Origin: Halorientalis salina
GTDB taxonomy: Archaea > Halobacteriota > Halobacteria > Halobacteriales > Haloarculaceae
Assembly: GCF_005049285.1 (NCBI RefSeq)
Contig: NZ_SOSC01000003.1
Location: 186,001 to 250,000, forward strand
DNA: 64,000 nucleotides
Direction of reading: 5' to 3'
Shown: piece after piece, positions 16,436-24,819 of the stretch
Layout of the letters: each line of letters begins with the position of its first letter
How positions within the stretch are numbered: the first letter of the stretch is position 1
Program-made: the position numbers and the translations under genes
Notes under the pieces: generated by a model
The model's input: the letters and a program-made list of their open reading frames with translations, nothing else
Database searches by the model: none
Told to the model about the DNA's origin: nothing

Positions 16436-19354
16436 ATGAGTCAACACGCACCCAAGGAGATCGGCGAACTCAGCTTCGGGCTGATGGACCCCGAGGAGTA
16501 TCGGGACATGAGCGCCACCAAGGTCATCACGGCCGACACCTACGACGACGACGGGTTCCCCATCGACATGGGCCTGATGGACCCGCGCCTGGGCGTCATC
16601 GACCCGGGACTCGAATGCAAGACGTGCGGGAAGCATTCGGGGTCGTGTAACGGCCACTTCGGCCACATCGAACTGGCCGCACCGGTCATCCACGTCGGCT
16701 TCGCGAAACTCATCCGCCGACTCCTGCGCGGGACCTGCCGCGACTGTTCGCGGCTCTGTCTCAACGACGAGGAGCGCGAGGAGTTCGCCAGCCGCCTCAC
16801 CCGTGCGCGGGAACTCCGCGACGACCTGAACGACGTGACCAAAGCCGCCATCCGGCAGGCCCGCAAGAAGGACCACTGTCCGTTCTGTGGCGGCCAGCAG
16901 TACGACATCAACCACGAGAAGCCGACCACGTACTACGAGGTCCAGCAGGTTCTGTCCTCGGAGTACCCGGACCTCATCGCCGAGGCGATGGAGCCCGACC
17001 CCGACGACGAGGACGACCGTGGCGTGTCCCCGGTCGAACTCTCCGACGAGACCGGCATCGACCAGGGTCGCGTCCAGGACATCCTCTCGGGCGAGTTCCG
17101 CCCGCGCGAAGAGGACCGGAAGGCCATCGAGCGCGCGCTCGACGTGGACCTGACCGAGGAGGACATGAACAAGCTGATGCCCAGCGACATTCGGGACTGG
17201 TTCGAGGACATCCCGGACGGGGACATGGAAGTGCTCGGCATCAACCCCGAGCGCTCACGGCCCGAGTGGATGATTCTCACCGTCCTCCCGGTGCCGCCGG
17301 TCACGGCGCGCCCGTCGATCACGCTGGACAACGGCCAGCGGTCCGAGGACGACCTCACGCACAAGCTGGTCGACATCATCCGCATCAACCAGCGGTTCAT
17401 GGAGAACCGTGAGGCGGGTGCCCCCCAGCTGATCATCGAGGACCTCTGGGAACTCCTGCAGTACCACGTCACCACCTTCATGGACAACGAGATCTCGGGG
17501 ACGCCGCCGGCCCGACACCGCTCGGGTCGACCCCTGAAGACCCTCTCCCAGCGCCTGAAAGGCAAAGAGGGGCGCTTCCGTGGCTCGCTGTCCGGGAAGC
17601 GTGTCAACTTCTCGGCTCGTACCGTCATCTCGCCGGACCCGACCCTCTCACTGAACGAGGTCGGGGTCCCGGACCGGGTCGCAAAGGAGATGACCCAGAC
17701 GATGAACGTCAACGAGCGCAACTTAGATGAGGCCCGGCGCTACGTCTCGAACGGGCCGGAAGGCCATCCGGGCGCGAACTACGTCCAGCGACCCGACGGC
17801 CGCCGCCTGAAGGTCACCGAGAAGAACTGCGAGGAACTGGCCGAGAAGGTCCAGGCCGGCTGGGAAGTCTCCCGACACCTCATCGACGGGGACATCATCA
17901 TCTTCAACCGGCAGCCGTCGCTCCACCGGATGTCCATCATGGCCCACGAAGTGGTCGTGATGCCGTACAAGACGTTCCGGCTGAACACGACGGTCTGTCC
18001 GCCGTACAACGCCGACTTCGACGGCGACGAGATGAACATGCACGCGCTGCAAAACGAGGAGGCCCGCGCCGAGGCCCGCGTGCTGATGCGCGTTCAGGAG
18101 CAGATTCTCTCGCCGCGCTTCGGTGAGAACATCATCGGGGCCATCCAGGACCACATCAGCGGGCTCTACCTGCTGACACACACCAACCCGCAGTTCAACG
18201 AGACGCAGGCCCTGGACATGCTTCGGGCGACGCGGATCGACGAACTGCCGGAAGCCGACGGCGAAGACGAGGACGGCAAGCCCTACTGGACGGGCCGGTC
18301 GCTGTTCTCGGAACTGCTGCCCGACGACCTCAATCTCGAGTTCACCTCCTCTGCCGGCGACACGGTCGTCATCGAGGACGGCCAGATGATCGACGGAACC
18401 ATCGACGAGGACGGAGTCGGTGCCTTCGGCGGGGAGATCGTCGACACCATCGCCAAGGTGTACTCGAAGACGCGGGCGCGTATCTTCGTCAACGAGGTCG
18501 CCTCGCTGGCGATGCGCTCGATCATGCACTTCGGCTTCTCCATCGGGATCGACGACGAGTCCATCTCCCGGGCGGCCGAAGACCAGATCGACGAGGCGAT
18601 CGGCAACGCCTACGAGCGGGTCCAGGAACTCATCGAGACCTACGACCGGGGCGAACTCGAATCGCTGCCGGGTCGCACAGTCGACGAGACCCTGGAGATG
18701 AAGATCATGCAGACGCTCGGGAAGGCGCGTGACTCCGCCGGCGACATCGCCGAGGAGCACTTCGACGACGACAACCCCGCGGTCGTGATGGCCGAGTCCG
18801 GCGCGCGTGGGTCGATGCTGAACCTGACCCAGATGGCCGGCTGTGTCGGACAGCAGGCAGTCCGGGGCGAGCGGATCAATCGTGGCTACGAGGACCGCAC
18901 CCTGTCCCACTACAAGCCCGACGACCTCTCTTCGGAGGCACACGGCTTCGTCGAGCACTCGTATCGGGGCGGTCTCGAACCGCGGGAGTTCTTCTTCCAC
19001 GCGATGGGTGGCCGCGAGGGCCTGGTCGACACGGCGGTCCGGACCTCCAAGTCCGGCTACCTGCAGCGCCGGCTCATCAACGCCCTTTCGGAACTCGAAA
19101 CGCAGTACGACGGCACCGTTCGGGACACGAGCGACACCATCGTCCAGTTCGAGTTCGGCGAGGACGGCACGAGTCCGGTGAAGGTCTCCTCGAGCGAGGA
19201 CAACGACATCGACGTGGACAACATCGCGGACCGGGTCATCGACGCGGAGTTCGCCGACGACACCGAGAAAGAGGAGTTCCTCGGGACGGAACCGTCCCCG
19301 ACGAACATCTCCGAACACGCCGACGACTGGTGGATGGCCCAGAGTGACGACTGA
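16436..19354 (+). CDS. rpoA1: RNA polymerase subunit A' (Rpo1N)
   Basis: A 972-residue N-terminal part of the split largest subunit. Zinc ligands are visible near the start (CKTCGKHSGSCNGHFGH and CRDCSRLC). The absolutely conserved catalytic motif NADFDGDEMNMH, which binds the active-site Mg2+, starts at about residue 525. The bridge-helix region includes HAMGGREGLVDTAVRTSKSGY. Between about residues 190 and 245 there is an acidic segment containing a helix-turn-helix-like stretch (VELSDETGIDQGRVQDILSG) that I read as a haloarchaeal insertion before the KLMPSDIRDWFEDIP segment. Confidence 0.98.
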   Translation: MSQHAPKEIGELSFGLMDPEEYRDMSATKVITADTYDDDGFPIDMGLMDPRLGVIDPGLECKTCGKHSGSCNGHFGHIELAAPVIHVGFAKLIRRLLRGTCRDCSRLCLNDEEREEFASRLTRARELRDDLNDVTKAAIRQARKKDHCPFCGGQQYDINHEKPTTYYEVQQVLSSEYPDLIAEAMEPDPDDEDDRGVSPVELSDETGIDQGRVQDILSGEFRPREEDRKAIERALDVDLTEEDMNKLMPSDIRDWFEDIPDGDMEVLGINPERSRPEWMILTVLPVPPVTARPSITLDNGQRSEDDLTHKLVDIIRINQRFMENREAGAPQLIIEDLWELLQYHVTTFMDNEISGTPPARHRSGRPLKTLSQRLKGKEGRFRGSLSGKRVNFSARTVISPDPTLSLNEVGVPDRVAKEMTQTMNVNERNLDEARRYVSNGPEGHPGANYVQRPDGRRLKVTEKNCEELAEKVQAGWEVSRHLIDGDIIIFNRQPSLHRMSIMAHEVVVMPYKTFRLNTTVCPPYNADFDGDEMNMHALQNEEARAEARVLMRVQEQILSPRFGENIIGAIQDHISGLYLLTHTNPQFNETQALDMLRATRIDELPEADGEDEDGKPYWTGRSLFSELLPDDLNLEFTSSAGDTVVIEDGQMIDGTIDEDGVGAFGGEIVDTIAKVYSKTRARIFVNEVASLAMRSIMHFGFSIGIDDESISRAAEDQIDEAIGNAYERVQELIETYDRGELESLPGRTVDETLEMKIMQTLGKARDSAGDIAEEHFDDDNPAVVMAESGARGSMLNLTQMAGCVGQQAVRGERINRGYEDRTLSHYKPDDLSSEAHGFVEHSYRGGLEPREFFFHAMGGREGLVDTAVRTSKSGYLQRRLINALSELETQYDGTVRDTSDTIVQFEFGEDGTSPVKVSSSEDNDIDVDNIADRVIDAEFADDTEKEEFLGTEPSPTNISEHADDWWMAQSDD

Positions 19355-19357
19355 ATC

Positions 19358-20581
19358 ATGACAGACTACGACGTAACAGACGACATCGAGGTCGTCGTCG
19401 AGGACACGGACCTCCCGCGACGGCTGAAAGACGAGGTGTACAGTACCATCGAGGACCGCGGCGGGGTCACCACAGAACAGGCCGACGACATCGCCAGGGC
19501 CGTCGAGAGCCGCTATCTCGAGACGCGCGTCGACCCGCTCGACCCGGTCGGCACCGTCAGCGCCCAGTCCATCGGTGAGCCGGGGACCCAGATGACGATG
19601 AACACGTTCCACTACGCGGGCGTCGCCGAGATCGACGTGACGCAGGGACTGCCGCGACTCATCGAACTGGTCGACGCGCGGAAGACGCCCGACACGCCGA
19701 TGATGACGGTCCACCTCGAAGACGAGTTCGCCGAGGACCGCGAGCGCGCCCACGAGGTCGTCTGGAAGATCGAAGCCACGCGCATCCTCGCGCTGGGTGA
19801 CATCTCGACGGACGTCGCGGACATGCTCGTCCGCGTCAACCTCAACCCCGACACGCTCCAGGAGCGCTGGCCGACCGTCGACCACCTGGGCGACATCGTC
19901 GCCGAGATCTCCGAGACCATCGAGTCCAAGCTCGGCGTCGAGGTCGTCCAGCTGGACGAGACGGTCATCGAGTTCGGGCCGGACCAGCCCAGCTACCGAG
20001 AGCTGCTCCAGCTCGTCGAGGACCTCCGGGAGATCGTCTTCAAGGGCATCGAGGAGATCGACCGCGTCGTCATCCGCCGCGAGGAGACCGAACAGTCCGA
20101 GGACGGCGAGTTCGTCCTCTACACCGAGGGTTCGGCACTGGGCGACGTGCTCGGCATCGAGGGCGTCGACGCCAGCCGGTCGACCTGTAACAACATCCAC
20201 GAGATCAACCGCAACCTCGGGATCGAGGCCGCCCGCGAGGCGATCATCGAGGAGACGATGAACACGCTCGAAGAGCAGGGGCTCGACGACGTGAACATCC
20301 GCCACCTGATGCTGGTCTCGGACATCATGACGAATCGAGGGACCATCGAGTCGATCGGTCGCCACGGTATCTCCGGGAACAAGGACTCCGTGCTCGCGCG
20401 CGCAGCGTTCGAGGTGACGGTCAACCACCTGCTCGACGCCGCGATCCACGGCGAGGTCGACGATCTCAACGGCGTAACGGAGAACGTGATCGTCGGCAAG
20501 CCCATCAAGCTCGGGACCGGTGACGTGAACCTGCGGATGGGCTCGTCCCCGGCCCGCGGCGACGGTGAAGGGGCCGACTAA
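19358..20581 (+). CDS. rpoA2: RNA polymerase subunit A'' (Rpo1C)
   Basis: A 407-residue C-terminal part of the largest subunit. It includes the trigger-loop region [37 protein letters not shown] (from about residue 63) and the jaw and cleft segments to GTGDVNLRM. It follows rpoA' with a three-base gap and precedes nusA by six bases. No intein or insertion interrupts it. Confidence 0.98.
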   Translation: MTDYDVTDDIEVVVEDTDLPRRLKDEVYSTIEDRGGVTTEQADDIARAVESRYLETRVDPLDPVGTVSAQSIGEPGTQMTMNTFHYAGVAEIDVTQGLPRLIELVDARKTPDTPMMTVHLEDEFAEDRERAHEVVWKIEATRILALGDISTDVADMLVRVNLNPDTLQERWPTVDHLGDIVAEISETIESKLGVEVVQLDETVIEFGPDQPSYRELLQLVEDLREIVFKGIEEIDRVVIRREETEQSEDGEFVLYTEGSALGDVLGIEGVDASRSTCNNIHEINRNLGIEAAREAIIEETMNTLEEQGLDDVNIRHLMLVSDIMTNRGTIESIGRHGISGNKDSVLARAAFEVTVNHLLDAAIHGEVDDLNGVTENVIVGKPIKLGTGDVNLRMGSSPARGDGEGAD

Positions 20582-20587
20582 GCGGCG

Positions 20588-21013
20588 ATGACCGTCACCC
20601 TCTCGGACCGCGAGCGCCGGTACATCGCCCTCTTCGAGGACGAGGTCGACGTGACGATCCGCGACTGCGTGGTCGACGAGGACCGCGACCGCGTGCTGTT
20701 CGTCGTGAAGGCCGGCGACATGAGCGATGCGATCGGTCCAGGGGGCCGACACGTCGAGGGGATCGAGGAGCAACTGGGCCGATCGGTCGAACTCGTCGAG
20801 GACGCCGACACCGCCGCCGACTTCGTGGCCAATGCGTTGGCCCCAGCCGCGGTGTACAACGTCACCATCAGCGAGAACGACGACACCGTGGCGTACGCCG
20901 AGGTCGATCACGACGACACCGGCGTCGCCATCGGGAAAGACGGCAAAAACATCGAGGCCGCGCGACATCTGGCCGACCGCCACTTCGGCGTGGACGACAT
21001 TCAGCTAACCTGA
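20588..21013 (+). CDS. nusA: archaeal NusA-like transcription factor
   Basis: A 141-residue protein made of two KH RNA-binding domains, as in all archaeal NusA proteins, which lack the bacterial N-terminal polymerase-binding and C-terminal regions. The GxxG-type loops are visible as IGPGGRHVEG (about residue 48) and IGKDGKNIEAA (about residue 118). It closes the rpo cluster; the next 265 bases are non-coding. Confidence 0.93.
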   Translation: MTVTLSDRERRYIALFEDEVDVTIRDCVVDEDRDRVLFVVKAGDMSDAIGPGGRHVEGIEEQLGRSVELVEDADTAADFVANALAPAAVYNVTISENDDTVAYAEVDHDDTGVAIGKDGKNIEAARHLADRHFGVDDIQLT

Positions 21014-21279
21014 TTCTCACGGTTTCGAGCCGTCGTCGGGGTTCGTAACGTCGGCGACGACAGGCAGTGGGCGGACGGAAATCACCCGTTGTCGTATACG
21101 TCCGAACAGGTCCCGCGTGCTGGTTGCTATCCGCCTCGGACCACCTGAGGTCGGATCGAGTCGTTCGTCCCGAAGCAGGGGCACGGAAAGGGTCCTCCGA
21201 CAGGTGCGCTCGTCGAAATGTCGGGGCAGGCAACGGGATCGTGCAAGCCGTTATCACCCTCCGTGGCGTTCGGTCGAGT

Positions 21280-21729
21280 ATGCAAGGGCTCCGCTGGATT
21301 CGGATGAGTCCGGAGGAACGAAACGAGTTCCTCGGCGACGGGGGCACCGGTGTGCTGTCGTTCTCGACGCCGCCCGACGAACCCCCGTCGCTGCTTCCGG
21401 TGTCGTACGGGTACGACAAGCACTCGAGCAGTTTCTACTTCAGCCTCTCGTTCCCGCAAGAGACCGGGAAACCGGACGTAATCGACAACCCCGTGGCGTT
21501 CGCCACGCACTCGAAGACGGCTGCTGGGTGGCGCAGCGTCGTCGCGACCGGGACGTTAGAAGAGGTGACCGACATGCCGTACGATTCGAGCACTGTCCAG
21601 GGAATGTGGGGAATCCAGATTCCGGAAATCGACATCTTCGAGCGCCCTCGCGAGGAGATCGATTTCCGGAACTTTCATCTGGATTCCGACACGTTGACCA
21701 GCCGAAAGGAGGTCCAGACCGAGCCGTGA
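21280..21729 (+). CDS. pyridoxamine-5'-phosphate-oxidase-like FMN-binding protein
   Basis: A 149-residue split-barrel flavin-binding family protein. The N-terminal GLRWIRMSPEERNEFLGDGGTGVLSFS resembles the beginning of haloarchaeal pyridoxamine-oxidase-related proteins. Further conserved pieces are the PVSYGYD strand and VAFATHSKTAAGWRSVVATGTLEEV. The ATG chosen lies about 25 bases after a TATA-like gttatcacc, and an upstream in-frame ATG would add a low-quality 71-residue extension. The substrate is unknown; such proteins bind FMN, F420 or heme. It sits between nusA and rpsL and is transcribed separately. Confidence 0.8.
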   Translation: MQGLRWIRMSPEERNEFLGDGGTGVLSFSTPPDEPPSLLPVSYGYDKHSSSFYFSLSFPQETGKPDVIDNPVAFATHSKTAAGWRSVVATGTLEEVTDMPYDSSTVQGMWGIQIPEIDIFERPREEIDFRNFHLDSDTLTSRKEVQTEP

Positions 21730-21828
21730 CGGCGTCTCGGCGTTCCGGTAAGTGGACGGCGCGGTTGTCGGTCACGCGACCGCGTGTGTGATGCGCCAAC
21801 AGGACCGGTTCCTGGCTCCGAAAGACTG

Positions 21829-21839
21829 TACTTAAGTAG
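21829..21839 (+). promoter_or_regulatory. TATA-like box for rpsL-rps7
   Basis: The box tacttaagtag is centred about 29 bases before the rpsL ATG, consistent with a leaderless or nearly leaderless ribosomal-protein transcript. Confidence 0.5.
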
Positions 21840-21863
21840 CTCCGTTGGATATTCGACGGTACT

Positions 21864-22292
21864 ATGGCGAACGGCAAATACGCCGCGCGGAAGCTCAAGA
21901 AGGACCGGCAGCAGCGTCGCTGGTCCGACTCGAAGTACGCGCGCCGAGAGCGGGGACTTCGCGAGAAGTCCGACCCACTCGAGGGTGCTCCTCAGGGTCG
22001 AGGTATCGTGCTAGAGAAGACGGCGGTCGAGGCGAAACAGCCCAACTCCGCAGTGCGCAAATGCGTGCGCGTCCAGCTCATCAAGAACGGGAAGCAGGTG
22101 ACTGCCTTCTGTCCGGGTGACGGCGCGATCTCCTTTATCGACGAACACGACGAGGTCACCATCGCCGGGATCGGTGGGGCGAAGGGTCGCGCGATGGGCG
22201 ACCTCTCGGGTGTCAACTACAAGGTCGAGAAGGTCAACGGCGTCTCGCTCATCGAACTGGTTCGCGGGAACGCGGAGAAACCGGTGCGATAA
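21864..22292 (+). CDS. rpsL: 30S ribosomal protein S12
   Basis: A 142-residue uS12, which sits at the decoding centre. The invariant [21 protein letters not shown] (from about residue 57) and the loop [18 protein letters not shown] are present. The archaeal N-terminal basic extension ([17 protein letters not shown]) is normal. The rps7 start lies three bases after the stop, so the two are co-transcribed. Confidence 0.98.
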   Translation: MANGKYAARKLKKDRQQRRWSDSKYARRERGLREKSDPLEGAPQGRGIVLEKTAVEAKQPNSAVRKCVRVQLIKNGKQVTAFCPGDGAISFIDEHDEVTIAGIGGAKGRAMGDLSGVNYKVEKVNGVSLIELVRGNAEKPVR

Positions 22293-22294
22293 CC

Positions 22295-22906
22295 ATGTCG
22301 AGCGACGCACCCGAGCCGGACACACCTGCCGGCACCGACGACGAGGACGCGGTCGCACAGCTGTTCGAGGCGTGGGACATCACCGAGATCGAGTACAACG
22401 ACCCGAGTACCGAGCGGTACATCACGGTCACGCCCATCGCACACACGATGGGTCGCCACGCGGGCAAGCAGTTCAAGAAAAGCGAGATCTCCATCGTCGA
22501 GCGACTGATCAACCGCCTGATGCAGACCGACGAGAACACCGGGAAGAAACAGCAGGCCACGCGCATCGTCCGCGAGGCCTTCGAGCTCATCCACGATCGG
22601 ACCGAGGAGAACCCGGTACAGGTCCTCGTACACGCGGTCGAGAACAGTGCTCCCCGCGAGGAGACTGTTCGCCTGAAATACGGTGGCATCTCCGTCCCGA
22701 AGGCCGTCGACGTCGCACCCCAGCGCCGGGTCGACCAGGCGCTGAAGTTCCTGGCCGAGGGCGTCTACAAGGACTCCTTCAAGACGCCGACCAGCGCCGA
22801 GGAGGCGCTCGCGAGCCAGCTCATCGGCGCGGCGAACAACGACGTCCAGACCTACGCGGTCAACCAGAAAGAAGAAAACGAGCGCGTCGCGGCCGCTGCA
22901 CGGTAA
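22295..22906 (+). CDS. rps7: 30S ribosomal protein S7
   Basis: A 203-residue uS7, which organises the 16S rRNA 3' major domain. The archaeal-type acidic N-terminal extension is followed by IEYNDPSTERYITVTPIAHTM and the core VERLINRLMQTDENTGKKQQA. It ends in the expected ENERVAAAAR. In most haloarchaea the elongation factor 2 gene follows closely. Here about 8.8 kb, mostly accessory genes, separates the two. Confidence 0.98.
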   Translation: MSSDAPEPDTPAGTDDEDAVAQLFEAWDITEIEYNDPSTERYITVTPIAHTMGRHAGKQFKKSEISIVERLINRLMQTDENTGKKQQATRIVREAFELIHDRTEENPVQVLVHAVENSAPREETVRLKYGGISVPKAVDVAPQRRVDQALKFLAEGVYKDSFKTPTSAEEALASQLIGAANNDVQTYAVNQKEENERVAAAAR

Positions 22907-23339
22907 CCCGACGCCACGGTTTTGCTTGCGGGTCGGATTCGATTTCTCACGATTGACGTTCGATAGCTCTGCAAATCGCTATCGTACGCTACTCAGTTCC
23001 CGTCATACGGTTTCCGTTATTTTTCGTGATGGACTTTGGCCCGTGCCAGACCGTACTGTAATAAATGCCCGTCCATATCCGGGGAAACAGTCAGGGTGAA
23101 CAGGGTGTTTGCATAGGGTGTCGTGGTGACGACAGACGATATGAGGGGAAACCTCCCGCTGTGGTTCGTCCACAGCCTCGCCGGGTGTGGCCTCGTGGGG
23201 AGAGGCCGCGGCCGGCGTGATTCCCGTGGTGTTGGGGGTCGGCACGCAGAAACGCGCCGACTGTTCCGGGGGGCGATCAGTGATGACGTGTTGTATACCA
23301 CGCGTGCAGATACGCAGCCAACTACGAGAGTGAGAACAC
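22907..23339. other. 433-base non-coding stretch at the upstream edge of the accessory island
   Basis: No convincing gene is visible. The stretch holds the end of the rps7 transcript (a tttt run soon after the stop) and the promoter-like element described separately. From that element to the first DUF6230 ATG the leader would be about 250 nt, which is unusually long for a haloarchaeon. Confidence 0.5.
23058..23085 (+). promoter_or_regulatory. shared promoter-like element, copy A (before first DUF6230 gene)
   Basis: It consists of gtaataaat followed by gcccgtccatatccgggga. The same arrangement of an AT-rich TATA-like core plus a ccgtNNatatccgggg block recurs before the second and third DUF6230-type genes. 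This copy is the farthest from its gene (about 255 bases). The downstream block may be an initiator or an operator. Confidence 0.5.
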
Positions 23340-24011
23340 ATGTACGATAAATCGATCCTCGCCAAGAGTACTGGCGCATCGCTCGGTGTGGTCGCCGTCG
23401 TCGGCATGCTCTTTTTGAGCACCGGCACGGCGTTCGCCGCACCGATTTCGGGTATCGGCGGATTCAAGATTCAGGCCGAAGAGATCCAGGGTGACGACTT
23501 CATCCTGTATCCCGGCTCTGGTGACGCGGAGAACATCTCCCAGTACCCGCAGGGTATCGTCGAGCTGAACAGCGTCACGATCACGGACCTCACGCTGATC
23601 AAGCGCTTCAACCTCGATCAGTACGGGATGACGGGCAACGCGCGCCTCGTCATTACCGCCGGTACGAGCACTGACGTCACGTCCGGGCAGCTGCTCCTGA
23701 AGACGCCCGAACTGGAAGCTGACTCCGCCGCGTTCAACGGCCTGACGATCGACGAGGCCAACGCGAACGAGAGCAAGGCGGGCATCAAGCAAGTGATCAC
23801 GCTGCGCGCACCCGAGGCCCCGACGCAGGGCGACGTCGCAGGTGGCCCGCGCCAGGTTACCCTCGACGGCGGTGACGGGAACCCCGGCCTCGTTCTCCAG
23901 GGCGCGAACATCCGTGCGACCTACCTCGCGACCAACGAGATCACGCTGCCGGACCTCGGTCTGGAAGTTCAGTTCGACCCGAACAACGACGGCACGTACG
24001 AGTACGCGTAA
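23340..24011 (+). CDS. exported DUF6230-family protein
   Basis: A 223-residue protein. The N-terminus MYDKSILAKSTGASLG leads into one hydrophobic segment ending in a signal-peptidase-like AFA site (about residues 10-33), so the protein is exported or N-terminally anchored. The mature part is predicted beta-rich and matches what I recall of the actinobacterial DUF6230 family. Matching pieces are LLLKTPELEADSAAFNGLTI, GNPGLVLQGANIRATYLA and a final amphipathic strand. It ends with the acidic FDPNNDGTYEYA, a Ca2+-loop-like signature shared with its paralogues. The next gene encodes a DUF6114-type membrane protein, the same pairing seen in Streptomyces. Function unknown; some database labels such as cholesterol esterase have no support here. 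Confidence 0.75.
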   Translation: MYDKSILAKSTGASLGVVAVVGMLFLSTGTAFAAPISGIGGFKIQAEEIQGDDFILYPGSGDAENISQYPQGIVELNSVTITDLTLIKRFNLDQYGMTGNARLVITAGTSTDVTSGQLLLKTPELEADSAAFNGLTIDEANANESKAGIKQVITLRAPEAPTQGDVAGGPRQVTLDGGDGNPGLVLQGANIRATYLATNEITLPDLGLEVQFDPNNDGTYEYA

Positions 24012-24030
24012 CGTCGTTCCACTAACCGCG

Positions 24031-24040
24031 AATTTTTTTA
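24031..24040 (+). promoter_or_regulatory. A/T-rich element between DUF6230 and DUF6114 genes
   Basis: The string aattttttta lies about 30 bases before the DUF6114 ATG. It could be a T-run terminator for the upstream gene, a TATA-like box for the downstream gene, or both. Confidence 0.35.
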
Positions 24041-24068
24041 GTACAACAACCGCATACAGACAAACACA

Positions 24069-24560
24069 ATGTCCGTAAAATCAGCACTGTGGCACGCGCT
24101 TCCGACACCGGTTCAGCGACGACTCGACGACCGCATCGCCAAGTTCAACGACTGGCGTGAGCCGCGCCCCTTCTGGGGAGGGGTGTTGCTCATGCTCGGG
24201 GGGTTGATCATCGGCTGGGTCCCGATCCAGTTCGCGACGGAGCTCGCCGTCATCGGCGGTGCGTTCACCGTCATCGGGCTCGTATTCGCCGTGCTGGTGT
24301 TCCTGACCGGGGCGTTCGTCCTCGCTCGGCCGGAGATGTCTACCATCTTCGGCGTCCTCGGGATCGCGCTGTCGATCCTGTCGCTCGTCGGGGCACTGGG
24401 CGGCCTGTTCGTCGGAATGTTGCTCGGGATCGCTGGCGGGAACCTCTGTATCGCCTGGCAGGATCCCAACCCCGGGACGACGACCAGCACCAGTACGAGT
24501 ACCAGTAGCTCCGCGAGTGCGAACGAGGACGTGCAGTTCAGTTGGCAGGGCGAACAGTAA
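24069..24560 (+). CDS. DUF6114-family four-helix membrane protein
   Basis: A 163-residue protein. A basic N-terminal stretch carries the family signature EPRPFWGG (about residues 32-40). Four hydrophobic helices follow (about 40-58, 62-85, 92-110, 112-130), with the Gly-rich GGLFVGMLLGIAGGNLCIAW at the end. A Thr/Ser-rich tail ends in VQFSWQGEQ. An F-x-W-(Q/E) tail recurs in paralogues in this window. The protein is probably the membrane partner of the adjacent exported DUF6230 protein. No catalytic residues are visible, and the role is unknown. Confidence 0.75.
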   Translation: MSVKSALWHALPTPVQRRLDDRIAKFNDWREPRPFWGGVLLMLGGLIIGWVPIQFATELAVIGGAFTVIGLVFAVLVFLTGAFVLARPEMSTIFGVLGIALSILSLVGALGGLFVGMLLGIAGGNLCIAWQDPNPGTTTSTSTSTSSSASANEDVQFSWQGEQ

Positions 24561-24691
24561 GCCGGCAGGCGTCACGTCGGCGTAGTGGCGCTCCGTTTTC
24601 GCCCGCACCATCGCCGCCACGTGCTGATTTTCGGCGGTTTTCCGTTTCGATCCTGGTTCGACGTGTCACGGCCAGCGACCAAGCTGGAAAG

Positions 24692-24718
24692 AATATAAGT
24701 GGCCGTTCATGACCGGCG
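24692..24718 (+). promoter_or_regulatory. shared promoter-like element, copy B
   Basis: The sequence aatataagt followed by ggccgttcatgaccggcg aligns with the elements at 23058 and 26779. Here the gene starts about 100 bases downstream. The TATA-like core is the clearest of the three, and the second block is the most divergent. Confidence 0.45.
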
Positions 24719-24819
24719 TAATCTTGAGTGGGAATTAGGTAATTATCTACGGTAGACAGTCACGCCTTTGGACGGGCATGGGAAGAGCGCCCGGGGTGGG
24801 GTGTGGCCAAACACGAACT

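Noticed and set aside
17723-20983. 1086-codon open frame antisense to rpoA'-rpoA''-nusA
   Set aside because: It is a shadow of conserved RNA polymerase genes, and it crosses gene boundaries and has repetitive Asp/Val/Leu composition.
23340-24011. Annotation as cholesterol esterase
   Set aside because: This label circulates for actinobacterial relatives, but no esterase nucleophile motif such as GxSxG or catalytic triad is visible.
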